A stretch of 64,000 nucleotides of DNA from Euptelea pleiosperma. Its lineage: Eukaryota > Streptophyta > Magnoliopsida > Ranunculales > Eupteleaceae. The notes under the pieces are model-generated. The model was not told the origin of the DNA. It worked only from the letters and a program-made list of their open reading frames with translations, and searched no databases. The stretch's first letter is position 1. Each line of letters begins with the position of its first letter. The stretch spans positions 25,737,913 through 25,801,912 of the forward strand of contig CM068547.1 in NCBI GenBank assembly GCA_035048495.1, in the 5' to 3' direction. This document shows, piece by piece, positions 46,062 through 57,039 of the stretch. The translations under genes and the position numbers were made by a program.

Positions 46062-48284
46062 CTAGCTACCGATCATAGATTACGACTCCTGTGTCTACAC
46101 CCAATCCGATAAACTAAGGTATCCAAACTTATCGGATTAGATCAGGACGACCCGATATTTGCGAAATTCTCTGAGTCAAATAACAAATTGTAAAAAAATT
46201 TATCGGCGTACATTTCGTTGGTATAATATATTTAATTAATAATATCTAAAATAATATTATTTATATAAATTAAAAAATCAAATCGGATCATTAATGGATC
46301 AAATCAATGTTGATCCAGAACCGATCCGATGGTTTATCAAATCACGATTTCTAGTCCGGACCTGATGCTAGTGGATAAGATCGGATCAGACCTTATCTTC
46401 GGGGCAACTAATCCAATTAATAGCCCTAATAATATTGGCCGGCTATAAGCTATGGGCTTCTTATTAGGATTAGGGGTAGGTGGGGTGTTAATGGGTGGGC
46501 TAGCTCGATATGTGTTGAGGCCTGGCCCACAACAGGCCGGCCTCGGGTTGCATTTATATACATACATACACACATACATACATATACGGCAAAAGGCTAC
46601 AACATGCAAGTTTCTTACCAAACAAATACAAGTTAAATTTCCATCAAAATTAAATTGTGGGGTTATTTCAAATTGCTGAATATTTCATGTTTTTTTATAG
46701 GCGGCATCTCTCGTCGTCTTCAATGATTTTAGCATCTGAATGACCGAAAAAGAGAGCCGAACTATGTATGTTTCGGGATCAGAAAGGTTGACCGATCAGG
46801 ATCAAAGATAGACACAAGGAACGCGAGGAAGAGGGCGACACGAAAAGGAAATCACCCTCCTGAAATGATGTTTTAGTGATGTGGTTTTAAACTTATTTCT
46901 ATAAAAAGAGCTTTTCTTTTATCAAAAAGACGGAAACAGGTTTTGCTAACTATGCTCCATGGGAAACATTACATTCCCCAACTTATTCCAATTCCAACAG
47001 TTCATACTCGTTCAGGTGTCGGGTTCTAATCCATAAGTCGAGTTGGTTTTTGACCATTTCAATCGAGCTGGATAAGTTTGAGGATCCTAAAGAATTAATA
47101 CATTAGGATGATTTTAATGTCACATGGGTTGTGGCACTCGTCTTTTCACTCGTGCTCCCAACTGTGGATTTAAAGAATCCACGGTGAGAGAATGGTTGGA
47201 GTTGGATTTTGCAAAAGCTCCTTCAAATTCGAAGATATAGAGACTGGTTTAGAGGATACCTTCCCCTTCAAATTCGAAGAAGATGTTTTTTGAAGGGACT
47301 GATTGAAGATGCTTTAAAGAGTGATTCTAGCCGTTGGATTTAACAATTTTTTTGGGTAGTAAATCCAATGGCTAAATATCACCAAACGAGTTGATTTTGG
47401 TATAAATGTTTACCAAAGGGTGGGCTACACATCCATGTGGTCAGTGGGCCCATATGGCAACAGTAAGTTACAAAAATCGCTATATGCTTGACGCCAAAGC
47501 GTCAAGTTTACTTTGTTACATCATGACCCTTCCAAAGATACCCTTTTTAACTTATAGCTAAAGGGAGAATGACCACCCTCTCTCAAATCTCACCTACGAC
47601 CTTCCCTCTTAAGGTCTTGGACATCTGCCCCTGCCTGCTAAGAAAAAAATTTATCCTAGCGTTTTTTATCCATGCATCTGAGCAACGCCTAAAAATATAC
47701 TCTTAGAGATCAATGACCACATGAATATTTAGCCCATGTGATCGTCCCAAGAGCGTGTCATCTGGTGTTTTTAGGTGGTGTCCGCACGCCTGGATCAAAA
47801 AATGTCACGATCAGACTTTTCTCACCCCTGCCCCACTTTGACAATCGCTTAACGCCCCCTCCCCCTTGAACAAAATCCTGGCTCCGCCACTGGCCAAACA
47901 CATAGGTTTTTCAATAAGTACTTAAAAAACTGCTAAAAGCTGGTTTATTGCGGTTTTTAAACTTACCTAAAAGCAGCCTTCTACCGAACAACACTACCAT
48001 CTTCCAATGGATTGTGATTGGTGTACCACACTTTCACTTGTCAAATTGGAGTGGGATTTGACACAATTTATGTCAAATCGTTGGTGACTTTAGCACGGCT
48101 CCTTTGATTGTCCCATAGATTGTGACAGAGTTACGATTTGTAAACTGCCGTTAGTTTGCACAATACTTACAATTTGTAAATATTATTAACCTAATTTGAT
48201 CGTGTTCAAAAAATGCACAAATTTTTCATTACCTCTGAATAGGACGTTGTTCGGATAATTCATTTGGTTCACATATAATTCGAG
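46062..48284. other. Intergenic
   Basis: No gene. The part at 47320-47470 resembles one arm of the M1 MITEs (ACCAAACGAGTTGATTTTGG, GGTGGGCTACACATCCATG). At about 47875-47893 the phrase TCCTGGCTCCGCCACTGG ends a G+C-rich stretch; its complement CAGTGGCGGAGCCAGGA is a frequent plant transposon end, but no matching partner end was found. (CATA)n at about 46557-46586. Confidence 0.45.
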
Positions 48285-48453
48285 AATCTATCCCAAAGAT
48301 AACCAGACAAAAATATGTTTGGTTTGAAGCCATTCACCATTGGATTCAAGAGATCCACAGTCTACAAGGCAACAACTGCGTGGACCTCTTGAAATCCAAC
48401 AGTCAATGATCTCAACCGCACACATTTTTGTCTGGTTATCGGTGGGATAGAAT
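48285..48453. mobile_element. Small MITE with about 75-bp inverted repeats (family M3)
   Basis: The left arm runs ATCTATCCC, GATAACCAGACAAAAAT, then ATTGGATTCAAGAG(A)TCCAC. The right arm, inverted, has TTCTATCCC, GATAACCAGACAAAAAT, then GTTGGATTTCAAGAGGTCCAC. Nearly the whole 169 bp is paired, leaving a short loop. No relation to M1 or M2 is visible. Non-coding. Confidence 0.85.
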
Positions 48454-48650
48454 GACTCTATTTTTTTTTTACTAATAGGCAGGTGGGACCGGGTCCGGGT
48501 ATAGTTAGAAATACCTTCAACCACTAGAAATGCAAGCTCAATGTGGTTTTGGTACAAAAAGACAATCAAAAAAGGTTAAAAAAATTGTCGAATGATTGAT
48601 TAGAGTTAAGTTCAGGTTTAATATGGTCTTATAATAAATAATTTGGAATC

Positions 48651-48790
48651 GAAGGTGCCAACTTGCTCAGTTGGTAAAGTTTGTAAGTGATGATACCATA
48701 GACCTGGGTTCAAAACCTGCTTACACCGAGTTAATGATCTCTTTAAAAACAGGCTTAACTACCAAAAAATAATAATAATAATAAAAAATG
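48651..48790 (+). mobile_element. SINE family A, plus-strand copy
   Basis: The tRNA-like head has box A TTGCTCAGTTGG (48663-48674) and box B GGTTCAAAACC (48707-48717), about 33 bp apart, a spacing proper for polymerase III. The body ends GGCTTAACTACC, followed by an (A)n(TAA)n tail. It is the same family as the minus-strand copy at 14407-14540: head, body and tail junction all match with scattered substitutions. The flanks GGAATCGAAG and AAAATCAAAG could be an eroded target duplication. Confidence 0.88.
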
Positions 48791-48822
48791 CAAAATCAAA
48801 GGAGTTTCTTGCTAAAGTTAAA

Positions 48823-48901
48823 TATATAAATATAGTGTTAAAATTGTAATTTCATCAAGATTATATAAATGTAGTGTTAAAATTGTAATTTCATCAAGAT
48901 T
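48823..48901 (+). repeat. 39-bp tandem duplication
   Basis: TATATAAATATAGTGTTA (48823) and TATATAAATGTAGTGTTA (48862) start two copies that stay identical through AATTTCATCAAGAT. One substitution separates them. Confidence 0.93.
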
Positions 48902-49407
48902 TGTACCAATATACCAGAACCGAGAAGAACCAAATAATCGTTTCCGGATCCATCATTTTGAGAACCAGAACTGATAAGAACCGGTAATAACGATTTCGGT
49001 TCTGACTACCTTAGGAACTGAACCGGAACTGACCCGTTGACAACCCTAATGTGGTTCATTTTGTGAGTGGTCATTGACGGTCACCGGTCAGCCAAGTTTT
49101 AAAGAGAGATCTCTCTTTTTGGGGTGTGCCCCGACTAGGAGTCCACCGGGATGTGCAAATATGCGCTCTCATAATCAATCAAGCACATTTTTGGGTTGGA
49201 TATTCATCAAGGGGTGGGGTAAACATCCATGCAGTTGGTGGGCTCAAGAAAATGCATTACATAGGGCCACGAGAGTCCTTTGCAACCACTGTATCCAGAG
49301 TCCTCTGCATCCAAAATTTCCCTACTCAAGACTAGGAACTCATCCCACGTACTACCAATGTATATGTGAAGCCCTAGAAGACCTACGACTTTCCTAGAGA
49401 CTTAAGG
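48902..49407. other. Intergenic with a MITE half-arm
   Basis: The segment 49060-49280 resembles one M1 arm (AATCAATCAAGCACATTTTTGG, GGGTGGGGTAAACATCCATG, GGTGGGCTC). Frames of 69 and 107 codons here are translated repeat. Confidence 0.5.
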
Positions 49408-50222
49408 TGGCACGCCTCGGATTTGTGACTACAAATCCCAAGGTGTATGCCGCGTGTCCTGAATCCACTTCTCAAACTGTGTAATTATCAAAACGTCATA
49501 ATATGTGTAAGTAATTGTAGATACATAATTAATAAGCAAATAGATGCAATTCAAATATGAAAGTTAAAGCATTTAATTTAAAGATCATTTTCAAATAATG
49601 CAGCAAAACATAACATTTTCTTTGTCAAACACTACTTGATAATTCAATTTTGGTTCTAGGGAGGCCTAATACAAAGCACGAAGAAGAAGGGGGGTCACTC
49701 ACCGTTGAACGCTCTGGTTATTAGATGTATTGAGGTGTTGGTGTGTTACAAATTTTTTTTAAAATTTTCGGTTCATTTCCTTGATAATCTTGGAACTATG
49801 TAGCTTAGTTTCCTTGATTTGCGTGTTAATTATTCGATCCAATGAACATCATACTTTGGGTGTCGCACAATACTATTACACTTGATTGGATCCGATCAAT
49901 TAGTACCAATGCATGGGGACCCAAATCATATGTTTGTGGTGTCCATACATACCTAGAGCGGGAATGTGTCTAGTGTTGCTTAGCGAAATTCATTGATAAA
50001 TTGGCTAATTGGACATCACGACGAGCTTCGTCGCGTCGTTTTACCCTAAGATGCAAAGACCTAACACTTCCTAAGACTCCTGGTAAGTTCTGCAATTTTA
50101 TAGAACTTCCTGGAAATTTTGGCTTGATTTTGGTAACAACTTCAAAACTTTTATAGCATGTCTTACCTCGAGTTTTGTGTCAACCACATAACCCAGTGAC
50201 TGTTATACTTCGGGTTTTTACA
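49408..50222 (-). mobile_element. Probable chromovirus-type solo LTR
   Basis: On the minus strand it starts TGTAAAAACCCGAAG and ends CAAATCCGAGGCGTGCCA, matching the TGTAA..CCCG to GGCGTG.CA pattern of Del/Tekay-type Ty3/Gypsy LTRs. It contains AACGGTGAGTGACCCCC, also frequent in such LTRs. It is 815 bp long, with no coding and no primer-binding site next to it. Target duplication not found (TAAGG against CCATG), so borders are tentative. Confidence 0.5.
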
Positions 50223-50389
50223 CCATGGTTAGATCGATCGAATAATTCACTTAATGACTTGGAAAGTTACCTGAAACCTATCGAATACAATTTGATATAA
50301 TGGATGAACACAGATCAGTACACCAAATGGGCGTTTGTCTCGATTTTTCTTACCATTGTCTCAGTTTTAATCATACCCATGGTTTAAAA

Positions 50390-50700
50390 TAATGTCATTT
50401 AAACAGTTCTAACGGCCGTTAAAATGGTAACACCCCAAGCCCGTTACGTTAAAATTCGTTTTGTCGCTTAGAAAATAGCGGCTACTTTTTGCCGTTTTAA
50501 CGGCCGTTATTTCCATTAAAATATGTTATTTTTCTGATAAATTCCATTTTTTTTAATATTTGGAATTTAGCCCCATTTTTCCATTTTTTTCGTTAAATTC
50601 TATTTTTTCTATTTTTTCCATTTTTGCCCATGTCCGTTACAATCCGTTTAATGATAACGCCACCAGTCCGTTATACCGTTAAAACATCCTCTTTTAAACC
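50390..50700. repeat. AACGGCCGTT-rich AT element
   Basis: Carries several AACGGCCGTTA words (50408, 50500) and CCGTTATACCGTTAAAAC near the right end. Between them is an AT-rich interior of repeated TTCCATTTTT. Related words recur near 18255-18390 and 22400-22490, so it is a dispersed family. Both ends tend toward TTTAAA.C..GGT. No class can be assigned. Confidence 0.45.
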
Positions 50701-51849
50701 TTGATCATACCTTGGCACAAATACAATTGTCGATTATGACACCATTACCTAGACATGCCAATCACAAAAAAGAGGTACATCTGTCAGGCCCTAAGACAAT
50801 GTTATTTACATAAAAGAGTACTTATCAAGTAATACGTCAGAGGGTAGAACTAACCAGTAGAGCTTCTAGGCTTAATTTGTGTTGAACACCCTGACTCGGG
50901 ATAGTAGAGCGGTTCATGAGAACTACCAAACTCGCGGACGAGTTTTTTTCCAACTAAGCAAGAATGTTAACATTGTAAACATAAATTGACCATTCCTTCA
51001 AAGTAACGATCGGACCATCAATGCCCATCCATCAAGCTGTACTTTCAAAAGTGAAAGAGACTCCATCACTAGATATGAAGACATTTGATCCCGTTCAATG
51101 AAGTGGTGATGATGCACCTTGGATCGATGGGCCATGGGTCATGGGTTCTTGGATTGACTCAACATTGCGATCCATAATGTTGGAAAAGAAAGTGTAGTTA
51201 ATATGCATGCATGAGAGATTATAATTAATTGCATGGGTAAAAGCAGATTGAGTTGTGGGAAGATATTAAGGTTAATTACTTTTATGTTGTTAATCTAGGT
51301 GTGAGAACATTGACGTAAGAAATTGGTAGTCAAAATTGGGACTTGTATTTTGAATGTCTAGGAATTTGTTGCTAGTTGTTAAACAAGTTTACGAGTTGTT
51401 ACAAGTCTAGGAAATTGTTAGAAGTTAGACTTAGGACTTGTAGGAAGTTTGTTAGTTAAGTTTGGGACTTGTATTTTGTGTTTAATGTATTGTGCAGGAA
51501 GGTGGGTTGAGAAGTCTATACATATGTAACTACGAAACAAAGAAAATGAACCCTTTTGATGATTATAGAATTCGATTGAAAACTTTTTAGCTTATATTTG
51601 GTAATCTCTTTGAGATCGCTTGCTGAGTTTGGTTGTTTCTACACTTTAAATAACTAAGTCTTTGTTGATTTTCCTTTAAATTAAATCAACACATTGTTTT
51701 GCATCTTGATTATTCCTTCTTCCTCCTTCCAACTTTTTTAGTTTGTAACCAATTCTTATAATCTTAAAAGAACATTTGGCATGCATTATTTCTTTTTGGC
51801 ATCTATGGTCTGGTGTTTCTAGGTCCCATCTAACATAACCTTATTTGTG
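50701..51849. other. Intergenic
   Basis: No gene recognised. An AGGAATTTGTTGCTAGTTGTTA / AGGAAATTGTTAGAAGTTAG / AGGAAGTTTGTTAGTTAAG series (about 51360-51460) is a weak three-fold repeat. Confidence 0.45.
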
Positions 51850-52395
51850 TGGTGTGCTTCCCTTAAGAAGATCTTGACTATAGATAACCTGATCAAAAGA
51901 AGAAACTTGATGAACTACTATTTTATATGTAAAGTCAACGGAAAATCAATCAACCATTTTCTTCTTCATTTGTAGTGTTGCTAGGGAGGTATGGTGTCAT
52001 TTCTTCCCTTTTTGGAATAGAGTGGGTGATGTAGAATTCGGTGAGAGACGTGTTTGGTGGGTGGTTGGCATTTGAGTTCTCTTTTCGTGGTAGACACTTG
52101 TGGAGTATTCTTCCATTTGCGGTGATCTAGGCCCTTTGGAAAGAAAGAAATGCGAGAGTTCTTGAAAGAAGGAAGGTAGATACCCAATACATTATTATGG
52201 AAGCTAAATCTCTAATGTCTTAATGGTCTAAACTCTTCAAAGAATGTAAGGTATTTTTTTTTTAAGATCTTGTTTTTAGGTGGAGATCCTTGTTGTATAG
52301 TGGAGAGTATCGCGTAATTCTCTTTTTCTCTTTTCTTTTACGTCCTTAGTTGTTGTTCTTTTGGTATTCTTGAATAAAGCTATACTTATTAAAAG
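51850..52395 (+). pseudogene. L1 LINE zf-RVT remnant and 3' end
   Basis: Plus-strand translation gives the zf-RVT region of a plant L1 polyprotein in pieces. They are LFVWCASLKKILTIDNLIKR, a CKVNGKSINHFLLHC-like zinc-binding block, CSVAREVW in a shifted frame, and ALWKERNARVLERRK. At least one frameshift (near 51975) and several stops break it. An AATAAAG (52373-52379) and an AT-rich tail follow. Only the 3' end of an element is left. Confidence 0.8.
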
Positions 52396-52590
52396 TAATA
52401 TTATTCTTTTTTCATTTTTATTCAGATAGTCATATGTGATAGATGTGACCCATTATAAAGGTCATTATAGGAGTCGATTATAATGTTATAAAGAAACCAT
52501 TTAAAACCTTGATCCTAGCCGTACAATGAAAGGGTACGGTTCTCCCAACTGGTTACCTTTTCTTCCTTTATCAAGCCTTCTCATTTTTAA

Positions 52591-52903
52591 TTAGGCCGTG
52601 CTTGATTACCAAGTGGAAATTTTACATTTTTCTTAGGAAAACGCAACTATCTATTGTTAGATAGCTAGTATAAATCTGTATAATTTTCCCTAACAAGCCA
52701 TTTAAATCTGCATAATTTTTCCTACTAAGCCCGGAATTCATTTCCCATCCAGATAGGTGAGAATTCATTTCCACCTAAAAATACACCTTTATTTTCTCAC
52801 ATGATTGAAATATGTGTTCTCAGTTGCAATCAATCAGCCATTTAAGGCATATCCCAGATGTATTTTCTAGAGAAAATTTTCCGTGCAATCAAACACGGCC
52901 TTA
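52591..52903. mobile_element. Harbinger/Tourist-type MITE with TTA target duplication
   Basis: Element 52594-52900 (307 bp). The left end is GGCCGTGCTTGATTACCAAG; the right end inverted is GGCCGTGTTTGATTGCACGG, and both continue into AAATTTT. It is flanked by TTA on both sides (52591-52593 and 52901-52903), the 3-bp duplication expected for PIF/Harbinger elements. The interior is AT-rich and non-coding. Confidence 0.87.
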
Positions 52904-54025
52904 TGTTATTGATCAAACAGTTGAATTCTTGCACCTGTAAAGACTGCCCGTCTAGTAAAACTTGTCTCTACATATTTTGATAAACTTTGCAGTGTGGAAA
53001 AGAATCAAAACTTCTTACAAGATAGTATTGATTGAGAGTTTTGAGTATCTTACATCTTGATCTCCATTACATAAAGCGTTCATAGCCACTCAAGCTAACA
53101 ATAATAGAGAACATGAAATGTGACACAAGCAAGAGGGCGGGACCTAAGACATCTGATGATTCCAATGTAGGAGATCTCCTAGTAAAATAGATCATAGTTT
53201 TCACTAATTTTCATAGTAATGCACTATCTCCTTTCGGAAAAAAATTTTGATTTTTGCACGCATGCTTGAACTAGTTGGATGAAACGGATGTAAAAGACTG
53301 TCATTTAGGATGTGTTTGGTAACAAACTTAATGTTTTATACCAAAATTTAGCCAACACAAAGAAAATTGTGTTTTCTTTCGTGTTTAAAAGCTCAGGCTT
53401 AGGTCGGCTTGCAATGATGTTGACTATTGCTAGTGGGATTACTCTATTGCGCTAAACCCAAGTACACCCTTAGATGTTCTTCTTAACCCTACTTACGACC
53501 TAATTAATCGAAAAGTCAATACAGCCAAAACCACACCCATAACCCAAGTAAAATCACGAGGTTTTTTTAAATCCACTGGTGAGATACATACGAAATACAC
53601 CCTTTTTCTTGTGTGGAAGGTTAGGAAGACGAGTAATCCGTCTTATAATCATTTGTTCATTTCATTTTTCCCTTGCTTTATATTCTCCTCTTACTTATTC
53701 TATTCTTATTCGAAGTTGATTCAAATAGAATAATAGAATAGAAAACTATTGATATATTTCATGGCATTTACAATTTGGCAATAGTGACATAATCACACTA
53801 ATTTGGATTGAAAAAAAAGGGGTCACAGTCAAGTCAAATAGTCTGCTTCGCAATATACATATTAATATATTACTAGCCGTGGAATACAAGTAATTCCTGA
53901 CATCTTGCAAAAAAAATAGTATAAACAAAGCAAGCAAGGTAAAAGGGATCATAATTCTAGGCCTTCTATTGCTTCCATTCATTACTGCGAGGAGATCCGG
54001 AGATGACTCGTACTTTTATAATGAA
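52904..54025. other. Intergenic
   Basis: AT-rich; no recognised gene. The minus-strand frame at 53746-53982 has no known motif. Confidence 0.45.
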
Positions 54026-54138
54026 TTATATTCCATTAGGGGCGGGGTGGTCTTGGACTTTGAAATAGATGGCGTTGAGGATCAGTGCCTCGCCCTCGTC
54101 TCCTTCGTTGGAGACTGCAAATGATGCATATCCTATAT
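54026..54138 (-). other. Candidate terminal exon of an unrecognised protein
   Basis: On the minus strand an acceptor-like CTTCTTCATAG is followed by a coding-like frame that begins IGYASFAVSNEGDEGEALIL, continues NAIYFKVQDHPAPNGI and ends at TAA (54028-54026). The G+C-rich third positions (GCC, CTC, ATC, GAC) stand out from the AT-rich surroundings. I do not recognise the family and found no upstream exon, so it may be a fragment or the last exon of a gene otherwise lost. Confidence 0.3.
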
Positions 54139-55189
54139 CTATGAAGAAGAGGCATAAGCATCACCTCTTAGTCCAATCCATCTTTCCCTAACCTCCCCAG
54201 TACACTCTTGATACAAAAGAAACCTCCCACCATAGAGAAGAGGAAAAAGGGCCAAATGCACCCATATGGTAGGCGCACACATTATATTTTTTAACTCCCA
54301 AAAAATAAATCAATCAGGTCAGATGAATATACTTTAACTGGAAAAAAAAAGTCAGATCCATATACGAAAAATTATTTAGCCAGGATAAAATTATGCTGAA
54401 ACAATACTTTGCCTGCTTGGTATAGTTAAAACATTGCCCCCACCCCCACCATGTTGGCTGAAACTTAATTTCATGTGAAAGAGGAACCTAAGTTTAACAT
54501 TTCCTTGAGCCTTCAACATTTAGTACATAGCTCTTAGGCTTAAAATAAATTAAATGTCCAATGATCCACAACGAAGCCTATGGTTAACACCATTTGATAA
54601 ATGGTTACATAGCTCTTAGGCTTAAAATAAATGGTTAACACCATTTGATTGGATCAATGTTTCCGTTTATAAGAAACAACCACCTATGCATTAAGGGCGA
54701 GACCCTCACAATATAATGTGAAAGGGAATATTCTACATGTGGAACCCGCCCTAATTGTATAAATGGTAGCAAAGTGAATAAGCGAAACATAGTTTTTGTT
54801 GTTTGGCCCTCAAAATCAAATTACTTCTCATCACACTCCCTTGAAGTATGGTGCTACCTGTAGCTTGTTTCCATTTTCTCTTTTTTACATTCTAACGTGT
54901 AAACAATTGTTTCATTGTATTAAAAAAATTGTTCTTATTCGGCGTTGAATCCCATAATTGAGAAAATTGCACAAATGGAACAATCCTAATTCCTAATTAG
55001 CCATATTCTTAAGAAAATAATAAATAATAATTTATGATCCAACCTATGACCGTAAAAGTTATAAGGCAAAAGAGAGAGGCTAGGAGACATACAAAGCTTT
55101 CTTTTTGTTAATACATGGTATAAAATAAGCATCTTTGTTATAATCATAGAGATAATATATTGTTACAATTATTAACCGAGTGATCTGCA
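54139..55189. other. Intergenic between the RLP and the possible exon
   Basis: AT-rich. ACATAGCTCTTAGGCTTAA occurs twice (about 54525 and 54605), with GGTTAACACCATTTGATAAA and GGTTAACACCATTTGATTGG after each, an imperfect duplication of about 80 bp. No gene. Confidence 0.5.
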
Positions 55190-55396
55190 TTATTGATCAC
55201 AACAACAACAACTTTTGACATAAAACAAGAATCTAAAGAGCCTCTCACTACACAAATGAATGTATCCATCCATGAATCCATAGTACTTCATCTGCCAGTT
55301 TCTACTCAAGAGAAGAGGAGCCATAACAACCCAAAATCCCAACACATAACAGATAGCCACACATGAGTAGAAAAATAGATCGCTATCAACAATTCC
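55190..55396 (-). pseudogene. In-frame membrane anchor and tail of the RLP, beyond the stop
   Basis: Directly after the TAA at 55399-55397 the same frame stays open for 68 codons to a TAA at 55192-55190. It reads GIVDSDLFFYSCVAICYVLG, then FWVVMAPLLLSRNWQMKYY, then a short tail ending in a CCCC cluster. A hydrophobic segment of about 22 residues followed by a basic-aromatic RNWQMKYY is the usual end of plant receptor-like proteins. The acidic EDEDQEDDE just before the stop is the usual acidic juxtamembrane region. So this is the missing C-terminus, separated from the ectodomain by one stop codon. Confidence 0.82.
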
Positions 55397-57039
55397 TTAT
55401 TCATCGTCTTCTTGATCCTCATCCTCACGCTGTGATGGATTGTTGGATGAACAATTTATTTCTAGTGGAGGTCCACAGAGTCCCAAATTACCCATGTAAC
55501 TACTCTCGTCGAAAGTGAGAAATTTTTTGTCAAAAGGGATCTTTCCTGACAGATTATTGAAGGTGACGTTGAAAACAGAAAGGAAGTGGAGTTGAACTAT
55601 TTGAGGGGGAAGTGTCCCTACTAGTTTGTTATGAGAGAGATCCAAACTCTCCAACTTTTCCAACTTATGGAAAGATTCTGGAAAACGACTTGTTAGAAGA
55701 TTACTAGACAAGTTTAATGAACGGAGCACTACCAAATCTCCCATTTGTGATGTAATATCACCTCGCAATTGATTCATAGATAAATCGATTCCAGTCATCA
55801 AGTGAAGAGGAAGACCCTCATAAGAGTACTCTTTTTCCTTTGTGGTGAAATCCACTCTGACCTCAGAAAATTTGCTTCCAAAAATGAATAGTTTAGATTC
55901 TATCTTCCATGAAGTAATATTGTTGAAGCAAGAAGGTATACTTCCAGATAAATAGTTACTAGAGAGATCCAAGGTACGCAAATTTTGCATTTGGCACAAC
56001 GAAGTTGGAATGTGGCCTTCAAAATGGTTTCCTCCAAAGAGAAGTACGGCTGAATTTGGGAGGACATGCAACCAATTCGGAATATAGCCAGACAAGAAGT
56101 TCTTACTTATGTCTATAATCTGTAAAGATGGAGAGTTTGATAGACTGATGGGGATGGGTCCTGTGAAACCATTGCTATGAAGATATAAAACAAATAGATT
56201 CGTCATATTGGAAAGTTTTGGCAACAATTCCCCATGCAAATAATTGTTTGATAGGAACAATTGCTCCAATAAAGAGTTATTATGTGTTAATCTATGGGGT
56301 ATTTCTCCTACCAAGGCATTGTTAGATAGGTCTAGCACCTTTAAATTCATCAAATTGCCAAATGAGGGAGGGATGTTGCCTTCAAGTGCATTTGTGGACA
56401 TGTTAAAATACAATAATGTTGGAAAAAACCTATGAATGTTTGTAGGAAGGTTCCCATGAACATGACTGTCAGAGATATCGAGCGTATGGAGACCCGATGT
56501 TTCATTTTGGGAAGACACGGGCAATTGGCCGCCAAACAAGTTACCCCTCAACCACAAGTAGCGGGACGGAGTATTGTTATACAATAGCCAAAATGGAATG
56601 GTACCTTGAATGGAGTTATAGGACAATGATAGATCAATTAAGCTATATTGAGTGGAAATGAAACTAGGAATACGATGTCTGTTAAGGTTGCAATTTTCCA
56701 AGTATAAGTACTTTATTTTGAAAGATGGGATCCAAGTTGGGGACTCAGTCTCGACCTCTAACTGAGCATTGTTTGAAAGATCAAGCATTTCAAGTTTGGA
56801 AAGGTTAGCAAACATGGAAAATGATAGCATTCTATCGAGCTGATTATTTGAAAGAGAAAGGGATTTGAGTGAAGTCAGGTTGCTAAAAATGAAAGAAGGA
56901 ACATTCCCTTTCAGTTGATTGTGAGACAGAAACAAAACTTGTATGGAATTCATCTCAGCCAAACATGGATAGATATCACCTTCAATCAAGTAATTATTCC
57001 AAATATCCAAATGCCGTAAGTTCCTTAGTTTACAAAGCC
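55397..57039 (-). CDS. LRR receptor-like protein, large 3' exon ending before the membrane anchor
   Basis: The exon starts at an acceptor (CTACCCTGCAG, AG at 57041-57040) and reads LCKLRNLRHLDIWNNYL, so coding precedes the first methionine and earlier exons must exist; none is visible up to 57916. About 540 codons hold roughly 16 extracellular-type leucine-rich repeats (LxxLDLSxNxLxGxIP), many NxS/T sites, an island with VDFTTKEKEYSYEG (about 55815-55865), then LDLSHNKLVGTLPPQI, NNLSGKIP and the GNLGLCGPPL cap with its cysteines. An acidic stretch leads to TAA. This is the RLP layout (RLP13/14/15/21 and Cuscuta receptor-like group): a plasma-membrane immune or developmental receptor without kinase, working with SOBIR1-type partners. 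With the stop, any product would lack the anchor and be soluble. The 5' end is unknown. Confidence 0.88.

Noticed and set aside
47740..47895. Possible transposon end ending GGCTCCGCCACTG
   Set aside because: The phrase is common at plant repeat ends, but no inverted partner or target duplication is present in the window.
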